A DNA stretch of 64,000 nt from assembly GCA_937146765.1 (NCBI GenBank), contig CAKZRP010000007.1, forward strand, positions 62,001-126,000, in the 5' to 3' direction. Source of the stretch: an uncultured Paracoccaceae bacterium. Lineage in GTDB: Bacteria > Pseudomonadota > Alphaproteobacteria > Rhodobacterales > Rhodobacteraceae. A program made the translations under genes and the position numbers. The notes under the pieces were generated by a model. The model was given only the letters and a program-made list of their open reading frames with translations. It did no database searches and had not been told where the DNA came from. Below, one piece after another: positions 51,500 through 59,629 of this stretch (positions within the stretch are counted from its first letter, which is position 1; each line of letters starts with the position of its first letter).

Positions 51500-52390
51500 A
51501 TGGCTGCTTCACGACCCCTTTCTCTGTTCCGGAATCTCTCGGCCAAGATCGCCGCGATCCCGATGATCCTGACAGCCCTTGTCGTTTTTGTCGGCGGCAC
51601 CCTCTGGACCGTCGCCTATAGTTTCACCAGCTCCAAACTGCTGCCGAAATGGAAATTCGTCGGCCTCGACCAATATGAACGCCTCTGGGACACCCGCCGC
51701 TGGATGGTCTCGATCGAGAACCTCTTCATCTACGGCCTCTGCATGTTGGTGCTGTGCTTCGTGATCGGCTTTGTCCTCGCCGCGCTGATGGACCAGAAGA
51801 TCCGGTTTGAGAGCGCCTTTCGCACCATCATCCTCTACCCCTATGCCCTCAGCTTCATCGTGACGGGACTGGTCTGGCAATGGGTGTTGAACCCGGAGTT
51901 CGGGGTGCAGGGCATCGTCCGCTCGCTCGGCTGGCAAAGCTTCACCTTCGATCCCCTTTATAACGCCGATATCGCCATCTATGGCGTGCTGATCGCGGCC
52001 CTCTGGCAGGGCTCGGGCCTCATCATGGTCCTTATGCTGGCAGGGCTGCGCGGCATCGACCAGGACATCTGGAAAGCGTCCCGCGTGGACGGCATCCCGG
52101 CCTGGAAGACCTATGTCTTCATCATCATCCCGATGATGCGCCCTGTCTTCATCACCACGCTGGTGCTGGTCGCCGCCGCCATCGTCAAGGTCTATGACCT
52201 CGTGGTCGCCCAGACCGGCGGTGGTCCCGGCATCGCGACCGAGATGCCTGCCAAATATGTCTATGACTACATGTTCGGGGGACAGAACCTGGGTCAGGGC
52301 TTTGCCGCCTCCACCATGATGCTGCTGGCCGTGCTGATCGTCGTCATCCCCTGGGCTTACATGGAATTCGGGAGCAAGAACCGTGGCTGA
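51500..52390 (+). CDS. CUT1 sugar ABC transporter permease 1
   Basis: ATG 51500 with GGGAGG upstream gives 296 residues with six helices. The MalF/UgpA-type EAA loop is DIWKASRVDGIPAWKTYVFI near 190-210, and the first periplasmic loop has FVGLDQYERLWDTRRWMVSI. It partners with the second permease, whose GTG start lies eight bases before this stop. Together with the ATPase at 53365 it completes a CUT1 importer. Confidence 0.9.
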   Translation: MAASRPLSLFRNLSAKIAAIPMILTALVVFVGGTLWTVAYSFTSSKLLPKWKFVGLDQYERLWDTRRWMVSIENLFIYGLCMLVLCFVIGFVLAALMDQKIRFESAFRTIILYPYALSFIVTGLVWQWVLNPEFGVQGIVRSLGWQSFTFDPLYNADIAIYGVLIAALWQGSGLIMVLMLAGLRGIDQDIWKASRVDGIPAWKTYVFIIIPMMRPVFITTLVLVAAAIVKVYDLVVAQTGGGPGIATEMPAKYVYDYMFGGQNLGQGFAASTMMLLAVLIVVIPWAYMEFGSKNRG

Positions 52391-53360
52391 TCTCTCCACC
52401 CATCTTCAGGCTCATGCCGAGACCATTCCGCAGACCCGCCCCGCAGCCGAAGCGCAGGGAGACCGGAAATCCGGTTTCCAACCCGGCCCACGCGGCGCCA
52501 AGCCCCGCAAGTCCTTCTCGCGCCGCAATATCCTGCTCTATGGCACCCTCATCATGGTGTCGCTCTACTACCTCGTGCCGCTCTGGGTGATGGTGATGAC
52601 CTCGCTCAAGGGGATGCCGGAGATCCGCATGGGCAATATCTTTGCCCCGCCTCTGGAGATCACCTTCGAGCCCTGGGTCAAGGCCTGGTCCGAGGCCTGC
52701 ACCGGTCTCAACTGTGACGGGTTGTCGCGCGGGTTCTGGAACTCGGTACGGATCACCGTGCCCTCGGTCGTGGTCTCCATCGCGATTGCCAGCGTGAACG
52801 GCTACGCGCTCGCCAACTGGAAGTTCAAGGGCGCGGATACCTTCTTCACCATCCTGATCTTCGGCGCTTTCATCCCCTATCAGGTGATGCTCTACCCGAT
52901 GGTGATCCTGCTGCGCGAAATCGGCCTTTATGGCACGCTGACCGGCCTTGTGATCGTGCATTCGATCTTTGGCATGCCGATCCTGACCTTGCTGTTCCGC
53001 AACTATTTCACCTCGCTGCCGGAGGAGTTGTTCAAGGCCGCGCGCGTCGATGGGGCCGGGTTCTGGCGGATCTACGTCCAGATCATGCTGCCGATGTCGC
53101 TGCCGATCTTTGTGGTCGCGATGATCCTGCAGGTCACCGGCATCTGGAACGACTTCCTCTTCGGGGTGATCTACACCAAGCCCGACCTCTACCCGATGAC
53201 CGTGCAGCTCAACAACATCGTCAACTCGGTGCAGGGCGTGAAGGAATATAACGTCAACATGGCCGCGACCCTGCTGACGGGCCTTGTTCCCCTCGTCATC
53301 TACCTGATTTCCGGAAAACTTTTCGTGCGCGGCATCGCCGCCGGCGCGGTGAAGGGCTGA
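52383..53360 (+). CDS. CUT1 sugar ABC transporter permease 2
   Basis: This 325-residue inner-membrane protein has an unusually long cytoplasmic N-terminus of about 45 residues (polar, GPRGAKPRKSFSRRN) before the first helix. Six helices follow, with the MalG-type EAA loop PEELFKAARVDGAGFWRIYV near 215-235. An insert, EACTGLNCDGLSRGFWNSV, carries two Cys in a periplasmic loop. The GTG start overlaps the permease 1 stop; the ATPase gene follows four bases after the stop. Confidence 0.9.
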   Translation: MADLSTHLQAHAETIPQTRPAAEAQGDRKSGFQPGPRGAKPRKSFSRRNILLYGTLIMVSLYYLVPLWVMVMTSLKGMPEIRMGNIFAPPLEITFEPWVKAWSEACTGLNCDGLSRGFWNSVRITVPSVVVSIAIASVNGYALANWKFKGADTFFTILIFGAFIPYQVMLYPMVILLREIGLYGTLTGLVIVHSIFGMPILTLLFRNYFTSLPEELFKAARVDGAGFWRIYVQIMLPMSLPIFVVAMILQVTGIWNDFLFGVIYTKPDLYPMTVQLNNIVNSVQGVKEYNVNMAATLLTGLVPLVIYLISGKLFVRGIAAGAVKG

Positions 53361-53364
53361 AGAC

Positions 53365-54459
53365 ATGACCATGAACGCAAGCATCAACATCAAGGACCTC
53401 AGCCTCAGCTTCGGCGCGGTGGAGGTCATCAAGGACCTCAATCTCGACATTGGTCAGGGCGAATTCCTTGTCCTCCTCGGCTCCTCCGGCTGCGGCAAAT
53501 CCACTCTGCTGAACTGTATCGCCGGGCTCTTGGATGTGTCCGACGGGCAGATCTTCATCCAGGGCAAGAATGTCACCTGGGAGGAGCCCTCGGATCGCGG
53601 CATCGGCATGGTGTTCCAGTCCTACGCGCTCTATCCGCAGATGACGGTGGAGGGGAACCTCAGCTTTGGTCTGAAAAACGCCGGGTTCTCCAAGGCAGAG
53701 GTGGCCGAGCGCGTTGCCAAGGCCGCGCGCATCCTGCAGATCGAACCCCTCTTGAAGCGCAAACCGGGTGCCCTCTCCGGAGGGCAGCGTCAGCGGGTCG
53801 CGATTGGCCGTGCCTTGGTGCGCGACGTGGATGTGTTCCTCTTTGACGAGCCTCTGTCGAACCTCGACGCCAAACTCCGGACCGATCTTCGCGCCGAGAT
53901 CAAGGAACTGCACCAGACCCTGCGCAACACGATGATCTACGTCACCCATGACCAGATCGAGGCGATGACCCTTGCCGACCGCATCGCCATCATGCGCGGC
54001 GGCAAGATCCTGCAACTGGCCACGCCTAAGGAGATCTACAACCGCCCGAACTGCAAATATGTGGCGGATTTCATCGGCTCGCCCTCGATGAACTTCATCG
54101 AAGGGCAGATCGCGACCACGGCGACGGGCGCGACCTTCACCGCCGCTGCGGGCACCTTCCCCCTCGACGGCTATGCCTTTGACGGCGCGCCGACCGCCGG
54201 GGCCGCCTGGCTAGGCATTCGTCCCGAGCATATCGCCTCCGGTGCCGAGGCCGCCAGCCGCGCCATCCGCATGGAGGCCACCGTGCAGCTGGTCGAACCC
54301 TTGGGCTCCGACACGCTGGTGCGGGTCGCTGCAGGCGGCCAGCGCTTCTGGGTGCGCCTCGACGGACGGGTGGAAATCCACGAGGGCGACGCGCTGCCCA
54401 TCGGCTTCAACCCCGTGCGCTGCAACCTTTTTGACAAAACCAGCGAGGCGCGGCTCTGA
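53365..54459 (+). CDS. CUT1 sugar ABC transporter ATPase (UgpC/MsmK-like)
   Basis: This 364-residue ATPase has Walker A GSSGCGKST near 39-47, Q-loop MVFQSYALYPQMTV, signature LSGGQRQRVAIGRAL, Walker B VFLFDEPLSNLD and His in VTHDQIEAM. A C-terminal MalK-like OB regulatory domain occupies about 240-360 (LGIRPEHIASGAEA, EPLGSDTLVRVAAGGQRFWV). It energises the permease pair encoded just upstream. The isomerase-like gene follows 41 bases downstream. Confidence 0.92.
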   Translation: MTMNASINIKDLSLSFGAVEVIKDLNLDIGQGEFLVLLGSSGCGKSTLLNCIAGLLDVSDGQIFIQGKNVTWEEPSDRGIGMVFQSYALYPQMTVEGNLSFGLKNAGFSKAEVAERVAKAARILQIEPLLKRKPGALSGGQRQRVAIGRALVRDVDVFLFDEPLSNLDAKLRTDLRAEIKELHQTLRNTMIYVTHDQIEAMTLADRIAIMRGGKILQLATPKEIYNRPNCKYVADFIGSPSMNFIEGQIATTATGATFTAAAGTFPLDGYAFDGAPTAGAAWLGIRPEHIASGAEAASRAIRMEATVQLVEPLGSDTLVRVAAGGQRFWVRLDGRVEIHEGDALPIGFNPVRCNLFDKTSEARL

Positions 54460-54500
54460 CCGCTCCCGCCCCAGACCTCCAACCCAACAGGATCACCGAT

Positions 54501-55250
54501 ATGGACGTTTCATTTCAGCTCTATTCCGCCCGCGAACATACCTCGTGGAAAGACACCTTCGAGCTTCTGGGCAAGCTCGGCTATACGCAGGTCGAAGGCT
54601 TTGGCGGGGTCTATCAGAACCTCGACGAGACCCGCAGCCTGATGGCGGCCAATGGCCTCTCCATGCCCACCGCGCATTTCTTCCCGATTGGCGAGTTTGA
54701 GGAAAACTTCGTCCAGACCATCGCGGCGGCCAAGGCGCTTGGCGTGAAGCAGCTTTACTGCCCCGCGCCGGAGGATGACCTGCGCGAGAACGGCACGCTG
54801 GAAGGTTGGACCGAACTGGCCCAGCGTCTGGAAGTCGCCGCCAAACGGGTGCAGGACGCGGGCCTGCGCTTTGGCTGGCACAATCATCATTGGGAGTTCA
54901 TGGCCCTGCCCGGCGGCGAGATCCCGATGGAGCTGATCCTCGAGACCGCGCCTTCGATCGAGTGGGAAATGGACGTGGCTTGGGTGGTACGCGGTGGCGC
55001 CGACCCGATGGCATGGATCGAGCGCTACAAGGACCGCATCACCGCCGCCCACGTCAAGGACATCGCCACAGTGGGCGAATGTGTGGACGAAGACGGCTGG
55101 GCCGATGTGGGCCATGGCACCCTCGACTGGCCGGCCCTGACCGCGGCCCTGCGCGGCATCGGCGTCGAGGTCTTTGTCATGGAACATGACAAGCCCGCGG
55201 ACACCGAACGCTTCGCCAGCCGCTCCATCACATCCTTTAAATCCTTCTGA
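54501..55250 (+). CDS. Xylose-isomerase-like TIM-barrel protein 1
   Basis: This 249-residue AP-endonuclease-2/xylose-isomerase-like protein starts MDVSFQLYSAREHTSWKDTF. Candidate metal ligands are in HNHHWEFMALPGGEIPMEL, EWEMDVAWVVRGGADP and HVKDIA. Proteins of this family are labelled sugar phosphate isomerases, but several act as lyases or hydratases on 3-keto sugars. It forms a pair with the Gfo/Idh/MocA gene 11 bases downstream, and that pairing is repeated once more in the operon. Proposed role: elimination or hydration step on an oxidised sugar; plain isomerisation is the alternative. Confidence 0.82.
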   Translation: MDVSFQLYSAREHTSWKDTFELLGKLGYTQVEGFGGVYQNLDETRSLMAANGLSMPTAHFFPIGEFEENFVQTIAAAKALGVKQLYCPAPEDDLRENGTLEGWTELAQRLEVAAKRVQDAGLRFGWHNHHWEFMALPGGEIPMELILETAPSIEWEMDVAWVVRGGADPMAWIERYKDRITAAHVKDIATVGECVDEDGWADVGHGTLDWPALTAALRGIGVEVFVMEHDKPADTERFASRSITSFKSF

Positions 55251-55261
55251 CGAGGTCCAAA

Positions 55262-56383
55262 ATGAGCAAGACACTCGGCATCGGCGTCATCGGCTGCGGC
55301 AATATCTCCGCCGCCTATATGCGCCTCGCCCCGATGTTCACCGGCATCGAAATGCGCGCCTGCGCCGACCTCAATGCAGAGGCGGCCCATGCCCGCGCCA
55401 CCGAATTCGGACTGCGCGCCGATACCATTGACGGGCTTTTGGCATCGGATGACATCGACATCGTGGTGAACCTCACCATCCCGGCGGCGCACTTCAAGGT
55501 CTCAAAACAGATCCTTGAGGCCGGCAAACACGTCTATTCGGAAAAACCCTTTGTGCTCAGCCGCGAAGAGGGGCAGGAACTCGCCCGCATCGCCGCTGAA
55601 AAGGGCCTGCGCGTCGGCTCGGCCCCCGATACCTTCCTCGGCGGCGCGCATCAGCTGGCGCGGCATCTGGTGGATGCCAAGGCGGTGGGCACCATCACCT
55701 CCGGCACCTGCTTCGTGCAAAGCCCAGGGATGGAGATGTGGCACCCGAACCCGGACTTCTTCTTCCAGCCCGGCGGAGGCCCCATCCTCGATCTCGGGCC
55801 TTATTACCTGTCGAACCTGATCCAGCTTCTCGGCCCGGTAAAGCGCGTCTGCGCCATGTCGTCCTCTGCGCAGGACTACCGCACCATCACCTCGCAGCCT
55901 CGTTCGGGCGAGAAGATCAAGGTCGAAACCCCGACCACGATCCACGCGGTGATGCAGTTCCACTCCGGCGCGCAGATCACCTACTGCGCCAGCTGGGACG
56001 TCTGGCAGCACGGCCATTCCAATATGGAGCTTTACGGCACCCTCGGCACCCTGCATGTGCCCGACCCCAACTTCTTTGGCGGCGAGATCCGCATGACCGA
56101 GAAGGGCAGCTTCACCAATGGCACCCCCGCCTGGGATCACCCCTTTGGCAAGGCAAACGACGGCGAGCGCGCCAATTACCGCGCCGCTGGCCTTGCCGAT
56201 ATGGCGCAGGCGATCCAGTCGGGCCGTGGCCATCGCTGCTCGCTCGAATTTGCGCTGCATGTGGTGGACGTGATGACCTCGATCCTCGCCTCCGGCGAGA
56301 CCGGCCAGTTTGTCGAGATCGAGACCGCCTGCGACCGCCCTGCCGCTCTTGGCATTGAAGAGGCGCGCGCGCTGCTCGCTTGA
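55262..56383 (+). CDS. Gfo/Idh/MocA-family sugar oxidoreductase 1
   Basis: This 373-residue protein has Rossmann motif GIGVIGCGNISAAYM near 6-20 and the family EKP motif in HVYSEKPFVLS near 95. The catalytic-region GGPILDLGPYYLSNLIQLLG has D-x-G-P-Y-Y in place of the more common D-x-G-x-H. Enzymes of this family oxidise or reduce sugar hydroxyls with NAD(P), often at C1 or C3. Beside an isomerase-like gene and importer genes, 3-oxidation of a sugar or glycoside is plausible. A hairpin follows at 56397-56424. Confidence 0.86.
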   Translation: MSKTLGIGVIGCGNISAAYMRLAPMFTGIEMRACADLNAEAAHARATEFGLRADTIDGLLASDDIDIVVNLTIPAAHFKVSKQILEAGKHVYSEKPFVLSREEGQELARIAAEKGLRVGSAPDTFLGGAHQLARHLVDAKAVGTITSGTCFVQSPGMEMWHPNPDFFFQPGGGPILDLGPYYLSNLIQLLGPVKRVCAMSSSAQDYRTITSQPRSGEKIKVETPTTIHAVMQFHSGAQITYCASWDVWQHGHSNMELYGTLGTLHVPDPNFFGGEIRMTEKGSFTNGTPAWDHPFGKANDGERANYRAAGLADMAQAIQSGRGHRCSLEFALHVVDVMTSILASGETGQFVEIETACDRPAALGIEEARALLA

Positions 56384-56396
56384 CCCTATCGTGTTA

Positions 56397-56424
56397 GCCC
56401 CCGCGTCCTCACACGCGCGGGGGC
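56397..56424 (+). other. Intercistronic hairpin in the sugar operon
   Basis: GCCCCCGCG (56397-56405) and CGCGGGGGC (56416-56424) form a perfect nine-base stem with a ten-base loop. It lies between the first oxidoreductase gene and the second isomerase-like gene. No T run follows. It divides the eight-gene operon into two message segments, each ending with an isomerase/oxidoreductase pair. Confidence 0.5.
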
Positions 56425-56448
56425 AGTCCCGGAATTGGAGACCCAAGG

Positions 56449-57504
56449 ATGACCTCACCCATCAAAGGACCGGCGCTGTTTCTGGCCCAGTTCGCCGGGG
56501 ATGACGCCCCGTTCAACTCTCTGGAAAATATCTGCAAATGGGCGGCTGGCCTTGGCTACAAGGGGGTTCAGATCCCCACCTTCGACACCCGCCTCTTTGA
56601 CCTCGACACCGCAGCCGAGAGCCAGACCTATTGCGACGAGATCAAGGGCACCTGCGCCGAGGCGGGCGTCGAGATCACCGAGCTCTCGACCCACCTGCAG
56701 GGCCAGCTCGTCGCGGTGAACCCCGCCTATGACCTGTCGTTTGACGCCTTCGCGCCCGAGCACCTGCGCGGCAATCCCGCCGCGCGACAGGAATGGGCTG
56801 TGGATCAGGTGAAAAAGGCCGCCAATGCCTCGCAGCGCCTTGGTCTCAGCCATACGGTCAGCTTCACCGGCTCGCTCGCCTTTCCCTACCTCTATCCCTG
56901 GCCCCAGCGCCCTGCCGGCCTGATCGAGGAAGCCTTTGCCGAATTGGCCCGCCGCTGGGGACCGATCCTCGACCATTACAAGGACCTTGGCCAGGATATC
57001 GGCTATGAAATCCACCCCGGCGAGGATGTGTTTGACGGTGCCACCTGGGAGATGTTCCTTGATGCCCTGGGAGAGCACGAGGCCGCGCGGATCAACTACG
57101 ATCCCAGCCATTTCCTGCTGCAGCAGATGGATTACCTCGCCTTTATCGACCTCTATCACGACCGCATCAGCGCCTTCCACGTGAAGGACGCGGAGTTCAA
57201 TCCCGACGGTCGCCAGGGGGTCTATTCCGGCTATCAATCCTGGGCCAACCGCGCGGGCCGCTTCCGCTCGCTCGGCGACGGGCAGGTGGATTTCGGCGCG
57301 ATCTTCTCCAAGCTGACCCAATATGGCTACAAGAGCTGGGCGGTGCTGGAATGGGAATGCTGCATCAAATCCCCCGAACAGGGCGCAACCGAGGGCGCGC
57401 CCTTCATCGCGCAGCACCTGATTGATGTGACCGGCAAGGCCTTTGACGACTTCGCAGGATCGGAGCGGGACGAGGCCACCCTGAAGCGGATGCTCGGCCT
57501 ATGA
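56449..57504 (+). CDS. Xylose-isomerase-like TIM-barrel protein 2
   Basis: This 351-residue protein, about 100 residues longer than isomerase-like protein 1, carries family ligands in GYEIHPGEDVFDGATWEMFL, INYDPSHFLLQQMDYLAF and FHVKDAEFNPDGRQG. These Glu, Asp and His residues form the usual divalent-metal site. The extra length includes a C-terminal helix after WAVLEWECCIKSPEQGATEG. It is likely an epimerase, dehydratase or hydratase of an oxidised sugar rather than a sugar-phosphate isomerase. Its TGA overlaps the ATG of the second oxidoreductase (ATGA), so the two are made as a coupled pair. Confidence 0.84.
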   Translation: MTSPIKGPALFLAQFAGDDAPFNSLENICKWAAGLGYKGVQIPTFDTRLFDLDTAAESQTYCDEIKGTCAEAGVEITELSTHLQGQLVAVNPAYDLSFDAFAPEHLRGNPAARQEWAVDQVKKAANASQRLGLSHTVSFTGSLAFPYLYPWPQRPAGLIEEAFAELARRWGPILDHYKDLGQDIGYEIHPGEDVFDGATWEMFLDALGEHEAARINYDPSHFLLQQMDYLAFIDLYHDRISAFHVKDAEFNPDGRQGVYSGYQSWANRAGRFRSLGDGQVDFGAIFSKLTQYGYKSWAVLEWECCIKSPEQGATEGAPFIAQHLIDVTGKAFDDFAGSERDEATLKRMLGL

Positions 57505-58610
57505 GCGGCGCGGGAAAACGTCTGAAGCTCGGCATGGTCGGCGGCGGTCAGGGCGCCTTTATCGGCGGCGTGCACCGCATTGCCGCCCGGATCGACGGCA
57601 AATGGGATCTGGTGGCGGGGGCGCTCTCTTCCGACCCCACCCGCGCGGCAGCTTCGGCCGAGGAACTGGGGATCGCCAGCGACCGCAGCTATCCCTCGTT
57701 TGAGGAGATGGCCCGCGCCGAGGCGGCCCGCGCAGATGGCATCGACGCGGTGGCGATCGTGACGCCCAACCACCTGCACGCCGCCCCCGCGATTGCCTTT
57801 CTCAACGCGGGCATCCACGTGATCTGCGACAAACCGCTAACCGCGACGCAGGAACAAGCCGAGGCCCTTGCGGCTGCCGCCCGTGCCTCCTCCGCGCGGT
57901 TCATCCTGACGCATAACTACACCGGCTACCCGCTGATCCGCCTTGCCCGCGAAATGGTGGCGCGCGGCGAGCTGGGCGAGGTGCGGGTGGTGCAGGCGGA
58001 ATATGCGCAGGACTGGCTCACCGAGGCCGCCCAGAACAAACAGGCCGATTGGCGCACCGATCCCGCCCGCGCCGGGGCCGGCGCGATTGGTGACATCGGC
58101 ACCCATGCCTTCAACCTTCTGTCCTTTGTCACGGGCCTGCGGGCCGAGGCGCTGTCGGCGGATCTGCACAGCTTTGTGCCGGGGCGCAGCGTCGACGACA
58201 ACGCCCATATCCTGTTGCGATTGGCCGGTGGCGCGCGCGGCATGGTCTGGGCCAGCCAGGTCGCCGTGGGCAATGAAAACGCCCTGCGCCTGCGGATCTA
58301 CGGCGACAAGGGCGGGCTGGAGTGGGAACAGGAAAACCCCAACCAGATGCGCTTCAGCCGCTTTGGCGAGGCGCCGCGCATCCTGACCCGGGGAACGGGC
58401 GAGGCCACCAGCGGCACCCGCATTCCGCCCGGCCATCCCGAAGGCTACCTCGAAGGCTTTGCCAACCTCTATTCCGAGGCCGCCGATCTGATCGCGGGCC
58501 GCACCCAGACCTCGGAATTGCCGGGGCTGGAGGAAGGGTTGGACGGCATGTGGTTCATCGCCGCCTGTCTGGAGAGCGCCAAGCAGGATGGCGGCTGGGT
58601 CCGCCGCTAA
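57501..58610 (+). CDS. Gfo/Idh/MocA-family sugar oxidoreductase 2
   Basis: This 369-residue protein has Rossmann motif LGMVGGGQGAFIGGVHRIAA near 10-29, an EKP-equivalent CDKPLTATQEQ near 112 and the family motif GAGAIGDIGTHAFNLLSFVTG near 193-213 with the catalytic His. It retains the standard D-x-G-x-H that oxidoreductase 1 lacks, so the two enzymes likely act on different substrates or in opposite directions. It is the last gene of the operon, and its stop codon overlaps the convergent bhcR stop. Confidence 0.86.
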   Translation: MSGAGKRLKLGMVGGGQGAFIGGVHRIAARIDGKWDLVAGALSSDPTRAAASAEELGIASDRSYPSFEEMARAEAARADGIDAVAIVTPNHLHAAPAIAFLNAGIHVICDKPLTATQEQAEALAAAARASSARFILTHNYTGYPLIRLAREMVARGELGEVRVVQAEYAQDWLTEAAQNKQADWRTDPARAGAGAIGDIGTHAFNLLSFVTGLRAEALSADLHSFVPGRSVDDNAHILLRLAGGARGMVWASQVAVGNENALRLRIYGDKGGLEWEQENPNQMRFSRFGEAPRILTRGTGEATSGTRIPPGHPEGYLEGFANLYSEAADLIAGRTQTSELPGLEEGLDGMWFIAACLESAKQDGGWVRR

Positions 58611-59461
58611 TCACTAAAGGCCGGGGCCGCGCTGGCCCCGCCAATCGCCTGCGTCAACTGCTCTGCCGCGTCGATCACCGCACGGCTGAGCCGTTCCACC
58701 TCGCCCTCGCTGATCCGGCTGCTGGGGCCGGAGACGGAAATCCCCGCCACCGCCTCGCGGTTCATGTCAAAGACCGGGGCGGCGATGCAGCGCATCCCGG
58801 CGTTCTTCTCCTCATTGTCAAAGGAATAGCCACGCGCGCGGATCGCCTCCAGATCCCCTTGCAAGGCCTGCGCATCGGTGATGGTCAGAGCGGTAAAACT
58901 CTCCAGCCGCGCCACCTTCAGATGCCGCGCCAGCCGGGGCGCGTCCATCTGCGCCAACAAGGCCTTGCCAATGCCCGAGGCATGCATCGGCGACAGGCTG
59001 CCCGGTGGGAAAAAGGCGCGGATATTGGCGTGGGTCTCCACTTGGCTCACAAACAGCACATGGCCTTCCTTCTCGATGCCGAGGTTGGCGGTCTCGCCCG
59101 TCTCCTCCATCAGCCAGCGCAGGATCGGGCGCGCGCGGTCCACCAGACTGGTGCGACGCAGGAACCGCGCGCCGATCACAAAGGCCCGCGCCCCGATGTG
59201 CCAGAGCTGATCCTCGGGATCAAACTCCACCAGCCCGCGCCCCTCAAGCGTGACCAAGACCCGGTAGATAGTCGAGGGCGACTGCCCCATCTCGTCGGCA
59301 ATGGTGCTGAGCGGCTTGCCCTGCGCCTCGCTCAGGAACTCGAACACCTCCATCGCGCGGTCGAGCGATTTGATGGTGTTCTGGGCCGTCTTATCATGCC
59401 AGTCCCGCGGCCGTCCACGCGCCCGACGAGTGCCCTTGGAGCTGCTTGTCTGCGAATCCAT
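58607..59461 (-). CDS. bhcR: BhcR, IclR-family regulator of the beta-hydroxyaspartate cycle
   Basis: ATG 59461 with GAGAGGG upstream gives 284 residues; ATG 59476 and 59500 are possible longer starts. The winged HTH is at about 30-90 (VFEFLSEAQGKPLSTIADEM, GQSPSTIYRVLVTLEGRGLV). The IclR effector domain at about 105-275 includes HASGIGKALLAQM and GMRCIAAPVFDMNREAVAGI. Its position, divergent from bhcA, is the arrangement described in Paracoccus denitrificans. There BhcR binds the bhc promoter and responds to glyoxylate. Binding here probably involves the palindrome at 59551-59571. Confidence 0.9.
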   Translation of the reverse strand: MDSQTSSSKGTRRARGRPRDWHDKTAQNTIKSLDRAMEVFEFLSEAQGKPLSTIADEMGQSPSTIYRVLVTLEGRGLVEFDPEDQLWHIGARAFVIGARFLRRTSLVDRARPILRWLMEETGETANLGIEKEGHVLFVSQVETHANIRAFFPPGSLSPMHASGIGKALLAQMDAPRLARHLKVARLESFTALTITDAQALQGDLEAIRARGYSFDNEEKNAGMRCIAAPVFDMNREAVAGISVSGPSSRISEGEVERLSRAVIDAAEQLTQAIGGASAAPAFSD

Positions 59462-59550
59462 CCCGCACCCTCTCATCAATATGAAATTTAACTTCACCAT
59501 ATGAAAAATTCAAACATCTGACAAGTATGACAAATTTCCAAACGCAGCTG

Positions 59551-59571
59551 TTTTGAAAAACGATTTCAAAA
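59551..59571. promoter_or_regulatory. bhcR: Candidate BhcR operator in the bhc promoter
   Basis: TTTTGAAA (59551-59558) and TTTCAAAA (59564-59571) are a perfect eight-base inverted repeat around AACGA, about 60 bases upstream of bhcA. Shorter TGAA-n-TTCA repeats lie nearby at 59482-59520 in the same AT-rich divergent region. IclR proteins bind such AT-rich palindromes as dimers of dimers. Confidence 0.55.
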
Positions 59572-59629
59572 AAATTTTCCTCCGCTCCGGAGGCGCCTAT
59601 GGTCACTCTTAGACCGAAGGAGACCCTCC

